DNA from: DATFVA01 sp963743325
Lineage (GTDB): Bacteria; Bacteroidota; Ignavibacteria; Ignavibacteriales; Ignavibacteriaceae
Direction: 5' to 3'
Assembly (NCBI GenBank): GCA_963743325.1
Contig: CAVUOZ010000011.1
Location: 62,001 to 126,000, forward strand
Length of the DNA: 64,000 bases
Within the stretch, counting starts at the first letter, position 1. The number at the start of each line of letters is the position of its first letter. A program made the position numbers and the translations under genes. Positions 8,470-17,605 of the stretch are shown here, one piece after another. The notes under the pieces are model-generated. The model made no database searches. It was given only the letters and a program-made list of their open reading frames with translations, and had not been told where the DNA came from.

Positions 8470-9717
8470 ATGTTCAAGCGTACGATATTTGTTCTATTAT
8501 TTTTTGTCCCTGTTTTATTTGCTTCCTCTAAGGAAGAAGTGGCTCTCAGAATCCGCCAGATACTTTTAAATCTTCCGTCATCCACACACGCTGCAGTATT
8601 AGTTTTCAACCCTTTGACGCAGGATACCATTTTTTCTCTGAATCCTTCGGAATCAATGATCCCTGCTTCCAATACAAAACTTTTTACAACAGCAACTGCA
8701 CTTTCAGAATTAGGGGGGGATTTCGTGCTTAAAACCTCCCTGCTTACGGATGATTCAAATATCGGGGATGGAATTATTAACGGCAATTTATACATAAAAG
8801 GGTACGGGAATTCCCTTTTCTCACAGGAGGATCTTGAAAAATGTGTCACTGAATTGAAACAGAGAGGGATCATCAGAATTACCGGTAATATTATTGGTGA
8901 TGACAGCTATTTTGATGATGTATACACAAGAGACGACTGGATAAAGGATGAAGTGGCAAATGTTAAGCTGCCCCCTATTTCGGCTCTGGTGCTTGACCGA
9001 AACCGGAAGGTTATTTATAAAAAAAGGGGAAGAAGGACAAGACGATATCTTGTTAATGTTCAAAACCCTCCTTTAAATGCTGCCCAAATACTAAGAGATG
9101 AACTAATAAGCAGCGGTATCGAGGTAAATCTTGATGCGAAAGAAGGAATTACTCCGGGCAATGCAAATGAGCTGACAAATTCAGGAATTGTTCTTAAAAA
9201 TCTTTTGCAGGATATAAATAAACACAGCGATAATTTTCTTGCTGAATGTTTATTTAAAACTCTGGGTGCTGAAACAAGCGGAGAACAGGGAAATGCGTTT
9301 TACTCGACACAGGCAATATTATCTTTTATAAAAGACAACGGGATTTTTTCCGATGGTTCATCCATTGTTGATGGTTCAGGTATTTCCCGTTTTGATCAGA
9401 TAACTGTAGGTGCCCTCGCCGGTGTTCTTGAAAAAATGTATTTCGATCTTGCACATTTTGACGATTTTTATAACTCACTAAGCATTGCAGGAGTCGATGG
9501 AACATTAAAACACAGAATGATAGGCACCCGGGCGGAAAATAATTTCCATGGGAAAACAGGAACTCTCAATGGAGTAACCTCCTTATCAGGATATTTAACC
9601 ACCGCCAGAGGCGATGATTTAATTATCAGCATTATTTTTGAGTTTGACAATAAAGGTGCGAGATTTCACCGTGTTATCCAGGATGATATTATCACATTGC
9701 TCGCAGACTGGAAATAA
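8470..9717 (+). CDS. dacB: D-alanyl-D-alanine carboxypeptidase/endopeptidase (PBP4 type)
   Basis: This is a peptidase S13 family protein. It has a signal peptide (MFKRTIFVLLFFVPVLFASS) and the three penicillin-binding motifs: SxxK in MIPASNTKLFTTATALSELG, SxN as HSDNFLAE, and KTG in HGKTGTLNG. It hydrolyses the terminal D-Ala and peptide cross-links of peptidoglycan in the periplasm. I prefer ATG 8470 to the ATG at 8464, because the AAAAGG ribosome site directly touches 8464 but is properly spaced from 8470. The length (about 415 residues) is somewhat short for PBP4 but within the family. Confidence 0.9.
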   Translation: MFKRTIFVLLFFVPVLFASSKEEVALRIRQILLNLPSSTHAAVLVFNPLTQDTIFSLNPSESMIPASNTKLFTTATALSELGGDFVLKTSLLTDDSNIGDGIINGNLYIKGYGNSLFSQEDLEKCVTELKQRGIIRITGNIIGDDSYFDDVYTRDDWIKDEVANVKLPPISALVLDRNRKVIYKKRGRRTRRYLVNVQNPPLNAAQILRDELISSGIEVNLDAKEGITPGNANELTNSGIVLKNLLQDINKHSDNFLAECLFKTLGAETSGEQGNAFYSTQAILSFIKDNGIFSDGSSIVDGSGISRFDQITVGALAGVLEKMYFDLAHFDDFYNSLSIAGVDGTLKHRMIGTRAENNFHGKTGTLNGVTSLSGYLTTARGDDLIISIIFEFDNKGARFHRVIQDDIITLLADWK

Positions 9718-9741
9718 AAAAGCCCCGTATGAAACAGGGCT
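9712..9741 (-). terminator. Intrinsic terminator of secG
   Basis: On the minus strand, AGCCCTGTTT and its partner ending GGGGCT form a hairpin at 9721-9741. It is followed by TTTTTTATTT, a proper U-tract. It lies between the convergent ends of secG and the PBP4 gene. Confidence 0.85.
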
Positions 9742-9765
9742 CCTAAATCTGATAATTTAATTCAA

Positions 9766-10125
9766 TTATTTGTTCTGATTTCCCTGTGTAGGGACATTAG
9801 GAGTTTGCTGTGGAGGCAAACCCGGAGACTGGGGAACATTCTGCTGTCCCGATTTCTGTATAATACTCTCACGCTGCTCCGCCGAAGTCTGGCCCGGCAG
9901 AAAGAACAGATTTATTATAATTGTCAATATTGCGAGAGATCCTGCAAGCCACCACGATGCCTTACTCAAAAAATCTGCAGTTCTTCTCGTTCCGAACATC
10001 GTGCCCATACTTCCGGCACCGCCGAAAGTACCGGCTAACCCGCCGCCTTTACTTGACTGAAGCAGAACAATAATTATCAGTAATATTGCTATTATTGTTG
10101 TTATAACTATCAATGTTGCGTACAT
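9766..10125 (-). CDS. secG: Preprotein translocase subunit SecG
   Basis: The real product starts MYATLIVITTIIAILLIIIV at ATG 10125-10123, eight bases after an AGGAGA ribosome site. The longer open frame upstream runs into the tRNA gene and gives the false leader SGVRIPPP. The protein is 119 residues long with two membrane spans (about 4-24 and 52-72). Between them is the SecG loop LLQSSKGGGLAGTFGG. A Pro/Gln/Asn-rich tail ends the protein, as in other members of this superphylum. SecG assists SecYE during protein export across the inner membrane. Confidence 0.95.
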   Translation of the reverse strand: MYATLIVITTIIAILLIIIVLLQSSKGGGLAGTFGGAGSMGTMFGTRRTADFLSKASWWLAGSLAILTIIINLFFLPGQTSAEQRESIIQKSGQQNVPQSPGLPPQQTPNVPTQGNQNK

Positions 10126-10146
10126 AATTTTTTCTCCTGTAATTTG

Positions 10147-10220
10147 TAGCGGGGGAGGGATTCGAACCCCCGACACGTGGATTATGATTCCACTGCTCTA
10201 ACCTACTGAGCTACCCCGCC
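10147..10220 (-). tRNA. tRNA-Met (anticodon CAT)
   Basis: The minus strand folds as a complete cloverleaf: acceptor GGCGGGG with CCCCGCT, D arm GCTC/GAGC, anticodon stem GTGGA/TCCAC with loop ATCATAA (anticodon CAT), T arm with TTCGAAT, and discriminator A. The CCA end is not encoded. The anticodon stem lacks the three G-C pairs of initiator tRNA, so this is an elongator tRNA-Met. A lysidine-modified tRNA-Ile2 is the alternative, because both carry CAT. It lies 22 bases upstream of secG and is probably co-transcribed with it. Confidence 0.93.
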
Positions 10221-10367
10221 AAAATTCACAATTTAGCCTGTAAATATAGAAATTAAAAGATTTTTATCAAAACATTAACCAAGCATAAATATTTAAACAT
10301 CCCGGGCAAAATGGATCTATAACAGGATTTCTTTTTAGCAGTTTTGAGCAATCAGGTTTAAAAGCAC

Positions 10368-11210
10368 TCAGTGAAATTTATCCAGAACATTCTGCTGATA
10401 TTCATCATGAAAAATTCCCTCTCCCGTATCATCATAACTTTTTATCGGAATATTTAAGTCCCGCAGCCTCTGCTGTGTACTTGCTATCCTGTTAATCGGA
10501 TCAGGATGAGTGGATAGGAATGTAGCAATTGCATCTGCATTTGAACTAATCAACCCATCATCTCTCATTTCTTCAAAGAAGAACATCACGCTGCCGGGAT
10601 AGAATCTTGTATCCGTTAAATAATTAACCGAATATTCATCAGCCTGGTCTTCGTCAGACCTGCTGTTTGCCAGAAAACCAAGGCCGACAAAAAGATTAAC
10701 CGCAATCTCTTCAAACTGTGAAGGGTTTTCTCCTAAAATTATGTTTAACAGAATTGACACACCATAATATGCAGTCATTCTCTGGGTTGCATGCCTTAAT
10801 TCTGCATGCGCAATTTCATGTCCAAGCACTCCGGCTAAAGCTGCAGAGGAAGTCAGGTATTTTATCAGTCCCGTGTAAACGTACACATATCCTCCGGGCA
10901 GAGCGAAAGCGTTCAGTGTTGAATCATCATCAATTATTTCCACCTGGTAGTTAAAAACATCTCTATGCTGGATCTGCGGTGTGGCTAATATCTGGTTAAA
11001 AATCTGTGTTGCAATATAACTTTTAATTGACGGATCACCATGAAATATCGGGTATTCCTGCGGATCAGTTTGTATCTGGGCATTTAATTCCTGACCAAGC
11101 TGTGCATCATCTTCAAGAGAAAAAATATTTATTCCTGTATCGCATGAATATATAAACGGAAGAACAGTCAGAAATAAAACTAACATGCTTCTTGTAAGGA
11201 TTATTTTCAT
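10368..11210 (-). CDS. M48 family zinc metalloprotease, lipoprotein
   Basis: The protein (about 280 residues) begins with a lipoprotein signal ending FIYSC at the lipobox, so it should be anchored in a membrane facing the periplasm. The zinc site is HEIAH in GVLGHEIAHAELRHATQRM, with the downstream acidic ligand region RSDEDQADEYSVNYL, as in BepA/LoiP-type M48 peptidases. These act in outer-membrane protein quality control. ATG 11210 is chosen over GTG 11216 because GGAG is correctly spaced from it. It follows obgE by about 68 bases. Confidence 0.9.
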   Translation of the reverse strand: MKIILTRSMLVLFLTVLPFIYSCDTGINIFSLEDDAQLGQELNAQIQTDPQEYPIFHGDPSIKSYIATQIFNQILATPQIQHRDVFNYQVEIIDDDSTLNAFALPGGYVYVYTGLIKYLTSSAALAGVLGHEIAHAELRHATQRMTAYYGVSILLNIILGENPSQFEEIAVNLFVGLGFLANSRSDEDQADEYSVNYLTDTRFYPGSVMFFFEEMRDDGLISSNADAIATFLSTHPDPINRIASTQQRLRDLNIPIKSYDDTGEGIFHDEYQQNVLDKFH

Positions 11211-11278
11211 TTGCACTCCGTTAAATTCTGATTGAACCTTAATATATTAAAACAGAGTCTCAGGGAAGGTAACAGCAA

Positions 11279-12283
11279 TCAAGTATCTTGATTTTTTTCC
11301 TTTTCAATCATATCCCATAAAAGATCAAGGAGTTTTCCGATTCCCGTACCGGTTACAGCGGATATAATATGAAATTTATTTTCCAGTCTCTTTATTTTTT
11401 TCTTCAGCAGTTTATTTATTTCAGATTCCTCTACCAGATCAGACTTGGATAAAACCAGGAGCTTTGGTTTTTGAGCGAGCTTCTTGCTATAACTCTTTAA
11501 TTCATTCTGAAGGACTTTATAATCATTCTCATAATCTTCCGAAGTTACATCAATCAGGAAAACAAGGACCTTTGTTCTTTCGATATGCCTTAAAAATTTT
11601 AGTCCCAGTCCTTTTCCCTGGTGGGCGCCTTCAATAATTCCGGGTATATCTGCAACGGTAAAACTATGATAATCTTTATATTGAACGATACCCAGATTAG
11701 GTTCCAGAGTTGTAAATGGATAATCAGCTATTTTTGGACGAGCAGCAGAGATAGCCGAAATTAGTGTCGATTTACCTGCATTAGGAAATCCCACGAGTCC
11801 TATATCGGCAATGAGTTTTAATTCAAGAACAATGTCCCTTTCTTCACCCGGTTTGCCCGTTTCTGCATACCGGGGGGCCTGGTTTGTCGGAGTCGCAAAA
11901 TTACTATTCCCTTTCCCTCCCCTTCCCCCTTCTGCAGCGATTACTCTCATACCATCTTCATTAAGATCAAATAAAACCTTCTCAGAATCTGCATCTTTGA
12001 CAATTGTACCAACCGGAACCTTAATTATAATATCTTTCCCATTCTTTCCGTCTTTCCGCGAATTTCCCCCGATTTCCCCATCGTCGGCTTTATATTTTTT
12101 TTTGTACCTGAAATCAAGTAAAGTGGATAAATTATGGTGTGCCTCGAGAATTACATTTCCGCCGTCTCCTCCGTTACCTCCTGAAGGACCCCCTTTAGGC
12201 ACATACTTTTCCCGACGAAAAGTAACCGCACCGTCCCCCCCTTTTCCGGCACTGATATTAATTTCAGCATAATCAATGAACAT
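11279..12283 (-). CDS. obgE: Obg family GTPase
   Basis: The 334-residue protein has the glycine-rich N-terminal Obg domain (GGDGAVTFRREKYVPKGGPS, GGNGGDGGNVILEA). The G domain follows: P-loop GFPNAGKSTLISAISAARPK, switch II DIPGIIEGAH, NKxD equivalent LSKSDL, and SAVTG. It lacks the longer C-terminal OCT domain. Obg GTPases act in 50S subunit assembly and stress control. The start overlaps the stop of the upstream 528-residue gene as TAATG, so translation is coupled. Confidence 0.96.
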   Translation of the reverse strand: MFIDYAEINISAGKGGDGAVTFRREKYVPKGGPSGGNGGDGGNVILEAHHNLSTLLDFRYKKKYKADDGEIGGNSRKDGKNGKDIIIKVPVGTIVKDADSEKVLFDLNEDGMRVIAAEGGRGGKGNSNFATPTNQAPRYAETGKPGEERDIVLELKLIADIGLVGFPNAGKSTLISAISAARPKIADYPFTTLEPNLGIVQYKDYHSFTVADIPGIIEGAHQGKGLGLKFLRHIERTKVLVFLIDVTSEDYENDYKVLQNELKSYSKKLAQKPKLLVLSKSDLVEESEINKLLKKKIKRLENKFHIISAVTGTGIGKLLDLLWDMIEKEKNQDT

Positions 12284-13869
12284 TATTTGTCCTGATTAAA
12301 GAAATTGCTTACGGCATTAGTAAGCGTTACAGCATCTTTGGAGTATGGATTTATTTTATATGAAAAGAATACGGCTTTCAGAATTTCAGTTGCATTATCA
12401 TAGCTTGCCGATTCTGAAATCTTTTCCATTGTATTCACAAAATCTTCTTCATCTTCATTAAATACATTGGCTACGATTTTTTCCATCTCCTTATCAGTGA
12501 TGAATCCCAGGATGTCATTATTTCTTTTTTCAGATGAAACTGACTTTTGTTTTTTCACTTCTTCATCATCAAAGGGATTAAACTCTTCCTCCTCTATTAT
12601 TAATTCTTCGGAAGGTGTCTGATCATAATCTGAGTCAGTATCCTGAATGACCTGTTTATCTGACATTATTTCTTCGAATGTCAGGGATTCCTCCGTATTC
12701 AATTCCTTTGTTTCTCTCGTCTCTTCAGGTTGTTCAACTACTTTTTCCTCATCCAATTCATTAAAAGAAAGGTCAGCTTCTTTGCCGAGATTGATTAACT
12801 GAGCTTCAAGTTCTTCAAGTGACTTTAATTCAGTTTCATACCTGGACAGAAATTCATCCTGCGGTACCCGGCCGGTCAGTGGTTTATCTTTTTCATTAGA
12901 TAGTTCAGTTTTTTCAGTGGCTGCTTTTGGTTCATTCAGTACTCCCTCATCTTCATTTTCATGTCCGGTCTCTTCAGAAAGGTTTTCTTTCCGGGTCTTT
13001 TCCCTCATAGATTCAAATCCGGAATCTGATTCCTCTTCTGCTGTTTTAAACTGTTTTGAGGCAGCTTTTTCCGAAACATCTGCCTTCTTATCTTCTGCCT
13101 TTTCGACTTTTACAGCTTCTTTTGCATACAGTATTTTTCTGATTTCTTCTATACTATATTTCTGTTTATCTTCTGAAGGAATCGAACGCTTTAGTTTGAA
13201 TAATGCCTCCATAAGATTTTTTTCTTTAAGAAAGATCTCAACTGTCTGAGGGGAAACCTGTGTCTTATTTAAACCACCTTCATTAAAAAAATCACCAATT
13301 GATACGAGTGCATTGTCAATTAAATCCCTGGTACGTTCATTGAACATCTGGCGATCAATCTTTCCGAGTATCATATCGAATTCAACTTCGCTCAATGAAA
13401 GAATCTTTCTCTTGGAAAAATAACCGAAGAATACATTCTTCACATAATCATAATAATAGAGATAATTAAGCATCATCCTTATTTCATTTACATTCCGGGT
13501 CTTCTGTTCATCAAAAATCAGTTTCGAAAGTGTCCAGTTTGGTCGTACAAGATAATTGATATTAAATGTAACAGCATGCGTTACAAGAGTCTTTACATCC
13601 TCGAAAGCGAGTCTCTTGTTCTTTTTTATTTCTTCACCGATAAGGTTGAAATATTTTGATATTTCACTCCCTGAATAATCAAAGGATGAATTCTGCAAAA
13701 GCTTTTTGCGGTCCTCGTAAATCAGGTATTCCAGTTGTGCTGAAATATAAAGTATAATCGCCGGATGAACTTCAGCAGAAGCCAGCTTTTCAAAAGTAAA
13801 AAAGGATCCTAATTTATTTATTCGGTTTAATGTGAAATCAATTATGAATTTAATTTCTTTTTCGAACAT
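12283..13869 (-). CDS. Conserved-looking acidic protein of unknown function
   Basis: I do not recognise this 528-residue protein. The first ~230 residues are helical and rich in charged and aromatic residues. Residues about 250-460 are highly acidic, low-complexity and rich in Glu, Lys, Ser and Asp (for example EELIIEEEEFNPFDDEE), so this part is probably disordered. A final helical segment of about 70 residues (GFITDKEMEKIVANVFNED onward) may be a small domain. No signal peptide or membrane span is seen. It is immediately upstream of obgE with a TAATG overlap, which suggests a shared operon but not a function. Confidence 0.75.
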   Translation of the reverse strand: MFEKEIKFIIDFTLNRINKLGSFFTFEKLASAEVHPAIILYISAQLEYLIYEDRKKLLQNSSFDYSGSEISKYFNLIGEEIKKNKRLAFEDVKTLVTHAVTFNINYLVRPNWTLSKLIFDEQKTRNVNEIRMMLNYLYYYDYVKNVFFGYFSKRKILSLSEVEFDMILGKIDRQMFNERTRDLIDNALVSIGDFFNEGGLNKTQVSPQTVEIFLKEKNLMEALFKLKRSIPSEDKQKYSIEEIRKILYAKEAVKVEKAEDKKADVSEKAASKQFKTAEEESDSGFESMREKTRKENLSEETGHENEDEGVLNEPKAATEKTELSNEKDKPLTGRVPQDEFLSRYETELKSLEELEAQLINLGKEADLSFNELDEEKVVEQPEETRETKELNTEESLTFEEIMSDKQVIQDTDSDYDQTPSEELIIEEEEFNPFDDEEVKKQKSVSSEKRNNDILGFITDKEMEKIVANVFNEDEEDFVNTMEKISESASYDNATEILKAVFFSYKINPYSKDAVTLTNAVSNFFNQDK

Positions 13870-13900
13870 TCTGCCCTACTATTATTTATTTCCTTGCAGA

Positions 13901-13937
13901 AAATAAAAAAAATCCCGATTAAAGTGTTAGCCGGGAT
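13901..13937 (-). terminator. Intrinsic terminator downstream of the sdh unit
   Basis: On the minus strand AATCCCGGCT pairs with a segment ending CGGGATT around a loop. It is followed by an eight-T run at about 13904-13911. It would end transcription after the 87-residue gene that follows sdhB. Confidence 0.88.
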
Positions 13938-13963
13938 TATTTAATGCATCAAATTTAATTTCA

Positions 13964-14227
13964 TCATGAAGGTTTTTCCGGTTTGAGAGGAATTTTGATT
14001 GAATCCGTGCTGACAGTATGTACTATTCTGTTACTTATTGTAAAATTATAGTTTAAAGCCGCTGTCAGACTATCAATTTGCCGAATAGATATATTTTTAT
14101 CCTGGCTTTCACCGGATGGAAAATTGATACTGCTAAGCTGACTTCTACCGTTATAGCTGTAGAAATCAAAATAAATAATTACCGCAACAAAAAGAATCAG
14201 GATTATAACACCAAGTGCTTTTTTCAT
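13964..14227 (-). CDS. Small single-span membrane protein, unknown
   Basis: The 87-residue product starts MKKALGVIILILFVAVIIYF, a membrane span or uncleaved signal, followed by about 60 polar residues ending in a Lys/Pro-rich tail. The start has AGGA (CAGGATG) close by, with a usable ribosome site in the GAATTTACAGG stretch. It lies 39 bases downstream of sdhB and before the terminator at 13901, so it probably belongs to the sdh transcript. No family is recognised. Confidence 0.6.
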   Translation of the reverse strand: MKKALGVIILILFVAVIIYFDFYSYNGRSQLSSINFPSGESQDKNISIRQIDSLTAALNYNFTISNRIVHTVSTDSIKIPLKPEKPS

Positions 14228-14266
14228 CCTGTAAATTCCTGCTTATTATCACATATAATAAGCGAA

Positions 14267-15028
14267 TTATTTTCCTTTTATACAAGATGCTCTGTAATAT
14301 TCTCTCCTTAGCTGTGCTATGGTATCCATGGAGATCTGTTTCGGGCATTCAGCCGAACAGGCTTCTGTATTGGTGCAGGTACCAAAGCCTTCAATTTCCA
14401 TCTGTTTTACCATCGCAAGGACTCTTTTCTCTCTTTCAGGCTTTCCCTGTGGAAGTCTTGCAAAATGCGATACTTTTGCTGCAACAAATAACATTGCAGA
14501 AGCATTTTTGCAAGCGGCTACACATGCCCCGCACCCGATACATTGAGCGGCATCCAGGGCTGCTTCCTGTTCATCTTTGGGAATTGGAATTGCATTGGCA
14601 TCAGGTGCTCCGCCGGTATTAACAGAAATAAACCCGCCGGCCATAACTATTCTGTCAAATGCTGACCTGTCAACAACCAGATCTTTGATGACAGGAAATG
14701 CTTTTGCACGCCATGGTTCAACTACAATAGTGTCACCATCTTTAAATTTCCTCATATGCAGCTGGCATGTCGCTACTCCTTCCTGAGGTCCATGGGGTCT
14801 TCCATTTATGAACATAGCGCAGCTGCCGCAAATACCTTCACGGCAATCGTGATCAAATGCAACGGGTTCTTCACCTTTCTTTATCAGGCTTTCATTTAAG
14901 ACATCCATCATTTCCAGAAAAGACATTTCAGGAGAAATATCCTCTAATTCATATTTAACTAATTGTCCTTTGGCGTTATGGTTTTTCTGACGCCATATTT
15001 TCAAGTGTAAATTCATTCCTTTTCCCAT
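14267..15028 (-). CDS. sdhB: Succinate dehydrogenase/fumarate reductase iron-sulfur subunit
   Basis: The 253-residue protein has the [2Fe-2S] plant-type ferredoxin motif CREGICGSCAMFINGRP near residue 60. It also has the second ferredoxin domain with CIGCGACVAACKNAS and a final CTNTEACSAECP cluster binding the [3Fe-4S]/[4Fe-4S] centres. It passes electrons from the flavoprotein SdhA to the membrane cytochrome. Its ATG overlaps the TAA of sdhA (TAATG), giving the order sdhC-sdhA-sdhB. Confidence 0.96.
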   Translation of the reverse strand: MGKGMNLHLKIWRQKNHNAKGQLVKYELEDISPEMSFLEMMDVLNESLIKKGEEPVAFDHDCREGICGSCAMFINGRPHGPQEGVATCQLHMRKFKDGDTIVVEPWRAKAFPVIKDLVVDRSAFDRIVMAGGFISVNTGGAPDANAIPIPKDEQEAALDAAQCIGCGACVAACKNASAMLFVAAKVSHFARLPQGKPEREKRVLAMVKQMEIEGFGTCTNTEACSAECPKQISMDTIAQLRREYYRASCIKGK

Positions 15029-16941
15029 TATTTATAACTCCTTTGAGAAGGTTGGACGAACTCAAAATTCAGGTCTTCTTTGTGCAGGTTTGCTTTGTTC
15101 CCTACACCTTTAAATTCCCAGGCAGCAACATAAGCGAAGTTAACATCATCTCTTTTAGCTTCATTTTCTTCTGTCTGATGTTCTTCCCGGAAATGACCTC
15201 CGCAGGATTCTTCCCTGTGAAGAGCATCTTCGGCCATCAGTTCACCGAGTTCCAGAAAATCTGAAACACGGCCCGCTTTTTCCAGAGATTGATTTAGCTC
15301 TTCATTTTCACCGGCAACAATTACATTCTTCCAGAAATCATCCCGGATCTCTCTTATCCTGGAGATTGCTTTCTTTAAGCCCCCGGCATTACGGGACATT
15401 CCAACGTAATCCCACATAACCTGCCCGAGTTCCCGATGGAAGTCATCGACTGTTTTTTTACCTTTGATTGACAGCAGTTTATCAATTTTCTCTTTTATTT
15501 CTCTCTCTGTCTTTTTGAATGCTTCGTGGTCAATAGTAAGATTATCTATTTTATGCTGAGCAAGATAATCCCCTATTGTATAAGGAATAACGAAGTAACC
15601 ATCGGCCAGGCCCTGCATTAAAGCACTGGCTCCAAGTCTGTTAGCACCATGATCAGAGAAGTTACATTCGCCAAGTGCATACAAACCGGGGATGGTTGTC
15701 ATAAGATTATAATCAACCCAAAGACCGCCCATGGTATAATGCACTGCGGGATAAATTCTCATTGGCGCTTCATAAGGATCTTCTGCAGTAATAAGTTTAT
15801 ACATATCAAACAGGTTACCATATTTATCAGCAATTTTATCCTTACCGAGTCGTTTTATTGCATCTGCAAAATCGAGATAAACTGCATTCTGAGCGGGACC
15901 TACTCCCTTACCTTCATCAACCATCTCTTTAGCATTTCTTGAAGCAACATCCCTCGGGACCAGGTTGCCAAATGAAGGATATTTTCTTTCAAGAAAATAA
16001 TCTCTCTCACCTTCAGGAATTTGTGCAGGAGGTCTTTTATCTTTTGGATCTTTCGGTACCCAGACTCTTCCGTCATTTCTTAAGCTTTCACTCATAAAAG
16101 TCAATTTTGACTGATAGTGCCCGGTAACCGGTATACAGGTCGGGTGTATCTGAGTAAAGCAGGGATTTGCAAAGAAAGCACCTCTTCTATATGCTCTCCA
16201 TATTGCGGTAGCGTTACATCCTTTCGCATTGGTTGAAAGATAATAAGCGTTTCCATACCCCCCCGTTGCGAGAATTACTGCATCAGCAATAAAAGATTTG
16301 ATTTCGCCGGTAACCATATTTCTTGTTACAATACCGCGGGCTTTTTCATCAATCAGAACAACATCAAGCATTTCGTAACGTGGATACATTTTAACATTTC
16401 CTAATCCAACCTGTCTCATTAATGCATTGTATGCACCGAGGAGAAGCTGCTGTCCTGTTTGCCCTCTTGCATAAAAAGTACGGGAAACCTGTGCACCGCC
16501 GAATGAACGGTTATCCAGAAGGCCTCCATACTCGCGTGCAAAAGGAACACCCTGAGCAACACATTGATCGATAATGTTTGCGCTCAATTCTGCAAGGCGG
16601 TACACATTTCCTTCACGGGCCCTGTAATCACCGCCTTTAATGGTATCATAGAAAAGCCGGTAAACGCTGTCGCCGTCATTCTGATAATTTTTGGATGCAT
16701 TGATTCCTCCCTGGGCAGCTATACTATGTGCACGTCTGGCGCTGTCCTGAAAACAAAAAGCATCTACTTTATAGCCCAGCTCAGCAAGTGAAGCAGCGGC
16801 AGAACCGCCTGCCAGACCTGTACCTACAACAATTATATTATATTTTCTTTTATTTGCCGGGTTAACCAGTTTCATATTAAATTTGTGGTTAGTCCATTTT
16901 TCTGCTAAGGGTCCGGCAGGAACTTTTGAGTCTAATTTCAT
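15028..16941 (-). CDS. sdhA: Succinate dehydrogenase/fumarate reductase flavoprotein subunit
   Basis: The product is about 637 residues. It has the dinucleotide-binding motif IVVGTGLAGGSAAASLAELG, and the FAD-linking histidine region ARRAHSIAAQGGINASKNY. Catalytic-site segments include TQIHPTCIPV and GALGECNFSDHGANR-type YALGECNFSDHGANRLGAS. I place the start at MKLDSKVPAG (ATG 16941) because AGGAGGGAAATAAA directly precedes it. The longer frame to 16986 would extend into sdhC. The sequence is of the b558-linked (Bacillus/Chlorobi-like) type rather than the E. coli type. Confidence 0.96.
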   Translation of the reverse strand: MKLDSKVPAGPLAEKWTNHKFNMKLVNPANKRKYNIIVVGTGLAGGSAAASLAELGYKVDAFCFQDSARRAHSIAAQGGINASKNYQNDGDSVYRLFYDTIKGGDYRAREGNVYRLAELSANIIDQCVAQGVPFAREYGGLLDNRSFGGAQVSRTFYARGQTGQQLLLGAYNALMRQVGLGNVKMYPRYEMLDVVLIDEKARGIVTRNMVTGEIKSFIADAVILATGGYGNAYYLSTNAKGCNATAIWRAYRRGAFFANPCFTQIHPTCIPVTGHYQSKLTFMSESLRNDGRVWVPKDPKDKRPPAQIPEGERDYFLERKYPSFGNLVPRDVASRNAKEMVDEGKGVGPAQNAVYLDFADAIKRLGKDKIADKYGNLFDMYKLITAEDPYEAPMRIYPAVHYTMGGLWVDYNLMTTIPGLYALGECNFSDHGANRLGASALMQGLADGYFVIPYTIGDYLAQHKIDNLTIDHEAFKKTEREIKEKIDKLLSIKGKKTVDDFHRELGQVMWDYVGMSRNAGGLKKAISRIREIRDDFWKNVIVAGENEELNQSLEKAGRVSDFLELGELMAEDALHREESCGGHFREEHQTEENEAKRDDVNFAYVAAWEFKGVGNKANLHKEDLNFEFVQPSQRSYK

Positions 16942-16942
16942 T

Positions 16943-17605
16943 TTATTTCCCTCCTCCCAGTATGAAGTATAAAGGAATGATGGCAAATCCGAGACAGATA
17001 AGTATTGAAAATACTACACCAAATCCTTTAATGAACGGAGTATATTTATTATGTCTTATTCCCAATGTCTGAAATCCGCTCTGAAAAGCGTGCACCAGAT
17101 GGAAAGCAAGTAATATCATTGCTACAATATACATTATTGACCACCAGGTATTACTGAATTTCAAGATGGCGCTTTCATACAGCGTTAACGAGGGATTTCC
17201 AAACCTGGAGGGAATAAAGAAATCAAGCAGGTGAATAACAAGGAATATCAAAATCACGATACCGCTCCAAATCATAAACCTTGAATAGAATGTACTGTTA
17301 GCTGAAGGATTTTTTGTTTCATAATCAATGCTTCGCGCAGATTTGTTAATAAACCACAATCTGATACCATTTATTATATGGTAAATGAAAGAGATAAATA
17401 ACACTATCTCTATGATCCTGACTGGTATATTAAGTGATGCCGCCATAAACTCCGCGTAAGCTTCGAAAGCATCCGGTGTGCTTCTAAGCAGCAGAAGGTT
17501 GGCAATAAGGTGAATGATCAGGTAGATATATAAAAACAAGCCCGTAACAGCCATTATCAGCTTTTTCCCCAGGCTTGAGTCGATAAACGAAATGAACCAA
17601 CCCAT
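16943..17605 (-). CDS. sdhC: Succinate dehydrogenase cytochrome b subunit
   Basis: About 220 residues with five membrane spans, typical of the cytochrome b558 (TIGR02046) type that serves without a separate SdhD. Candidate haem ligands are the histidines in YLIIHLIANLLLL, ISFIYHIINGIRL, FLVIHLLDFF and LLAFHLVHAFQSG. The start at MGWFISFID (ATG 17605) is preceded by AAAGGAGAAATTTA; the upstream codons MQRRNL are not needed. It anchors SdhAB to the membrane and exchanges electrons with quinone. Confidence 0.94.
   Translation of the reverse strand: MGWFISFIDSSLGKKLIMAVTGLFLYIYLIIHLIANLLLLRSTPDAFEAYAEFMAASLNIPVRIIEIVLFISFIYHIINGIRLWFINKSARSIDYETKNPSANSTFYSRFMIWSGIVILIFLVIHLLDFFIPSRFGNPSLTLYESAILKFSNTWWSIMYIVAMILLAFHLVHAFQSGFQTLGIRHNKYTPFIKGFGVVFSILICLGFAIIPLYFILGGGK

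Noticed and set aside
10126..10176. N-terminal extension of SecG (SGVRIPPP leader)
   Set aside because: It is a reading through the tRNA-Met gene; the true start is ATG 10125 after a good ribosome site.
11811..12272. 153-codon open frame opposite obgE
   Set aside because: Shadow of the glycine-rich Obg coding region; it has no family resemblance or ribosome site.
14215..14622. 135-codon open frame opposite sdhB
   Set aside because: Antisense shadow of the conserved SdhB cysteine domain.
16942..16986. Longer SdhA N-terminus (MPSFLYTSYWEEGNK)
   Set aside because: It overlaps sdhC coding and lacks a ribosome site, while MKLDSK has AGGAGGG directly upstream.
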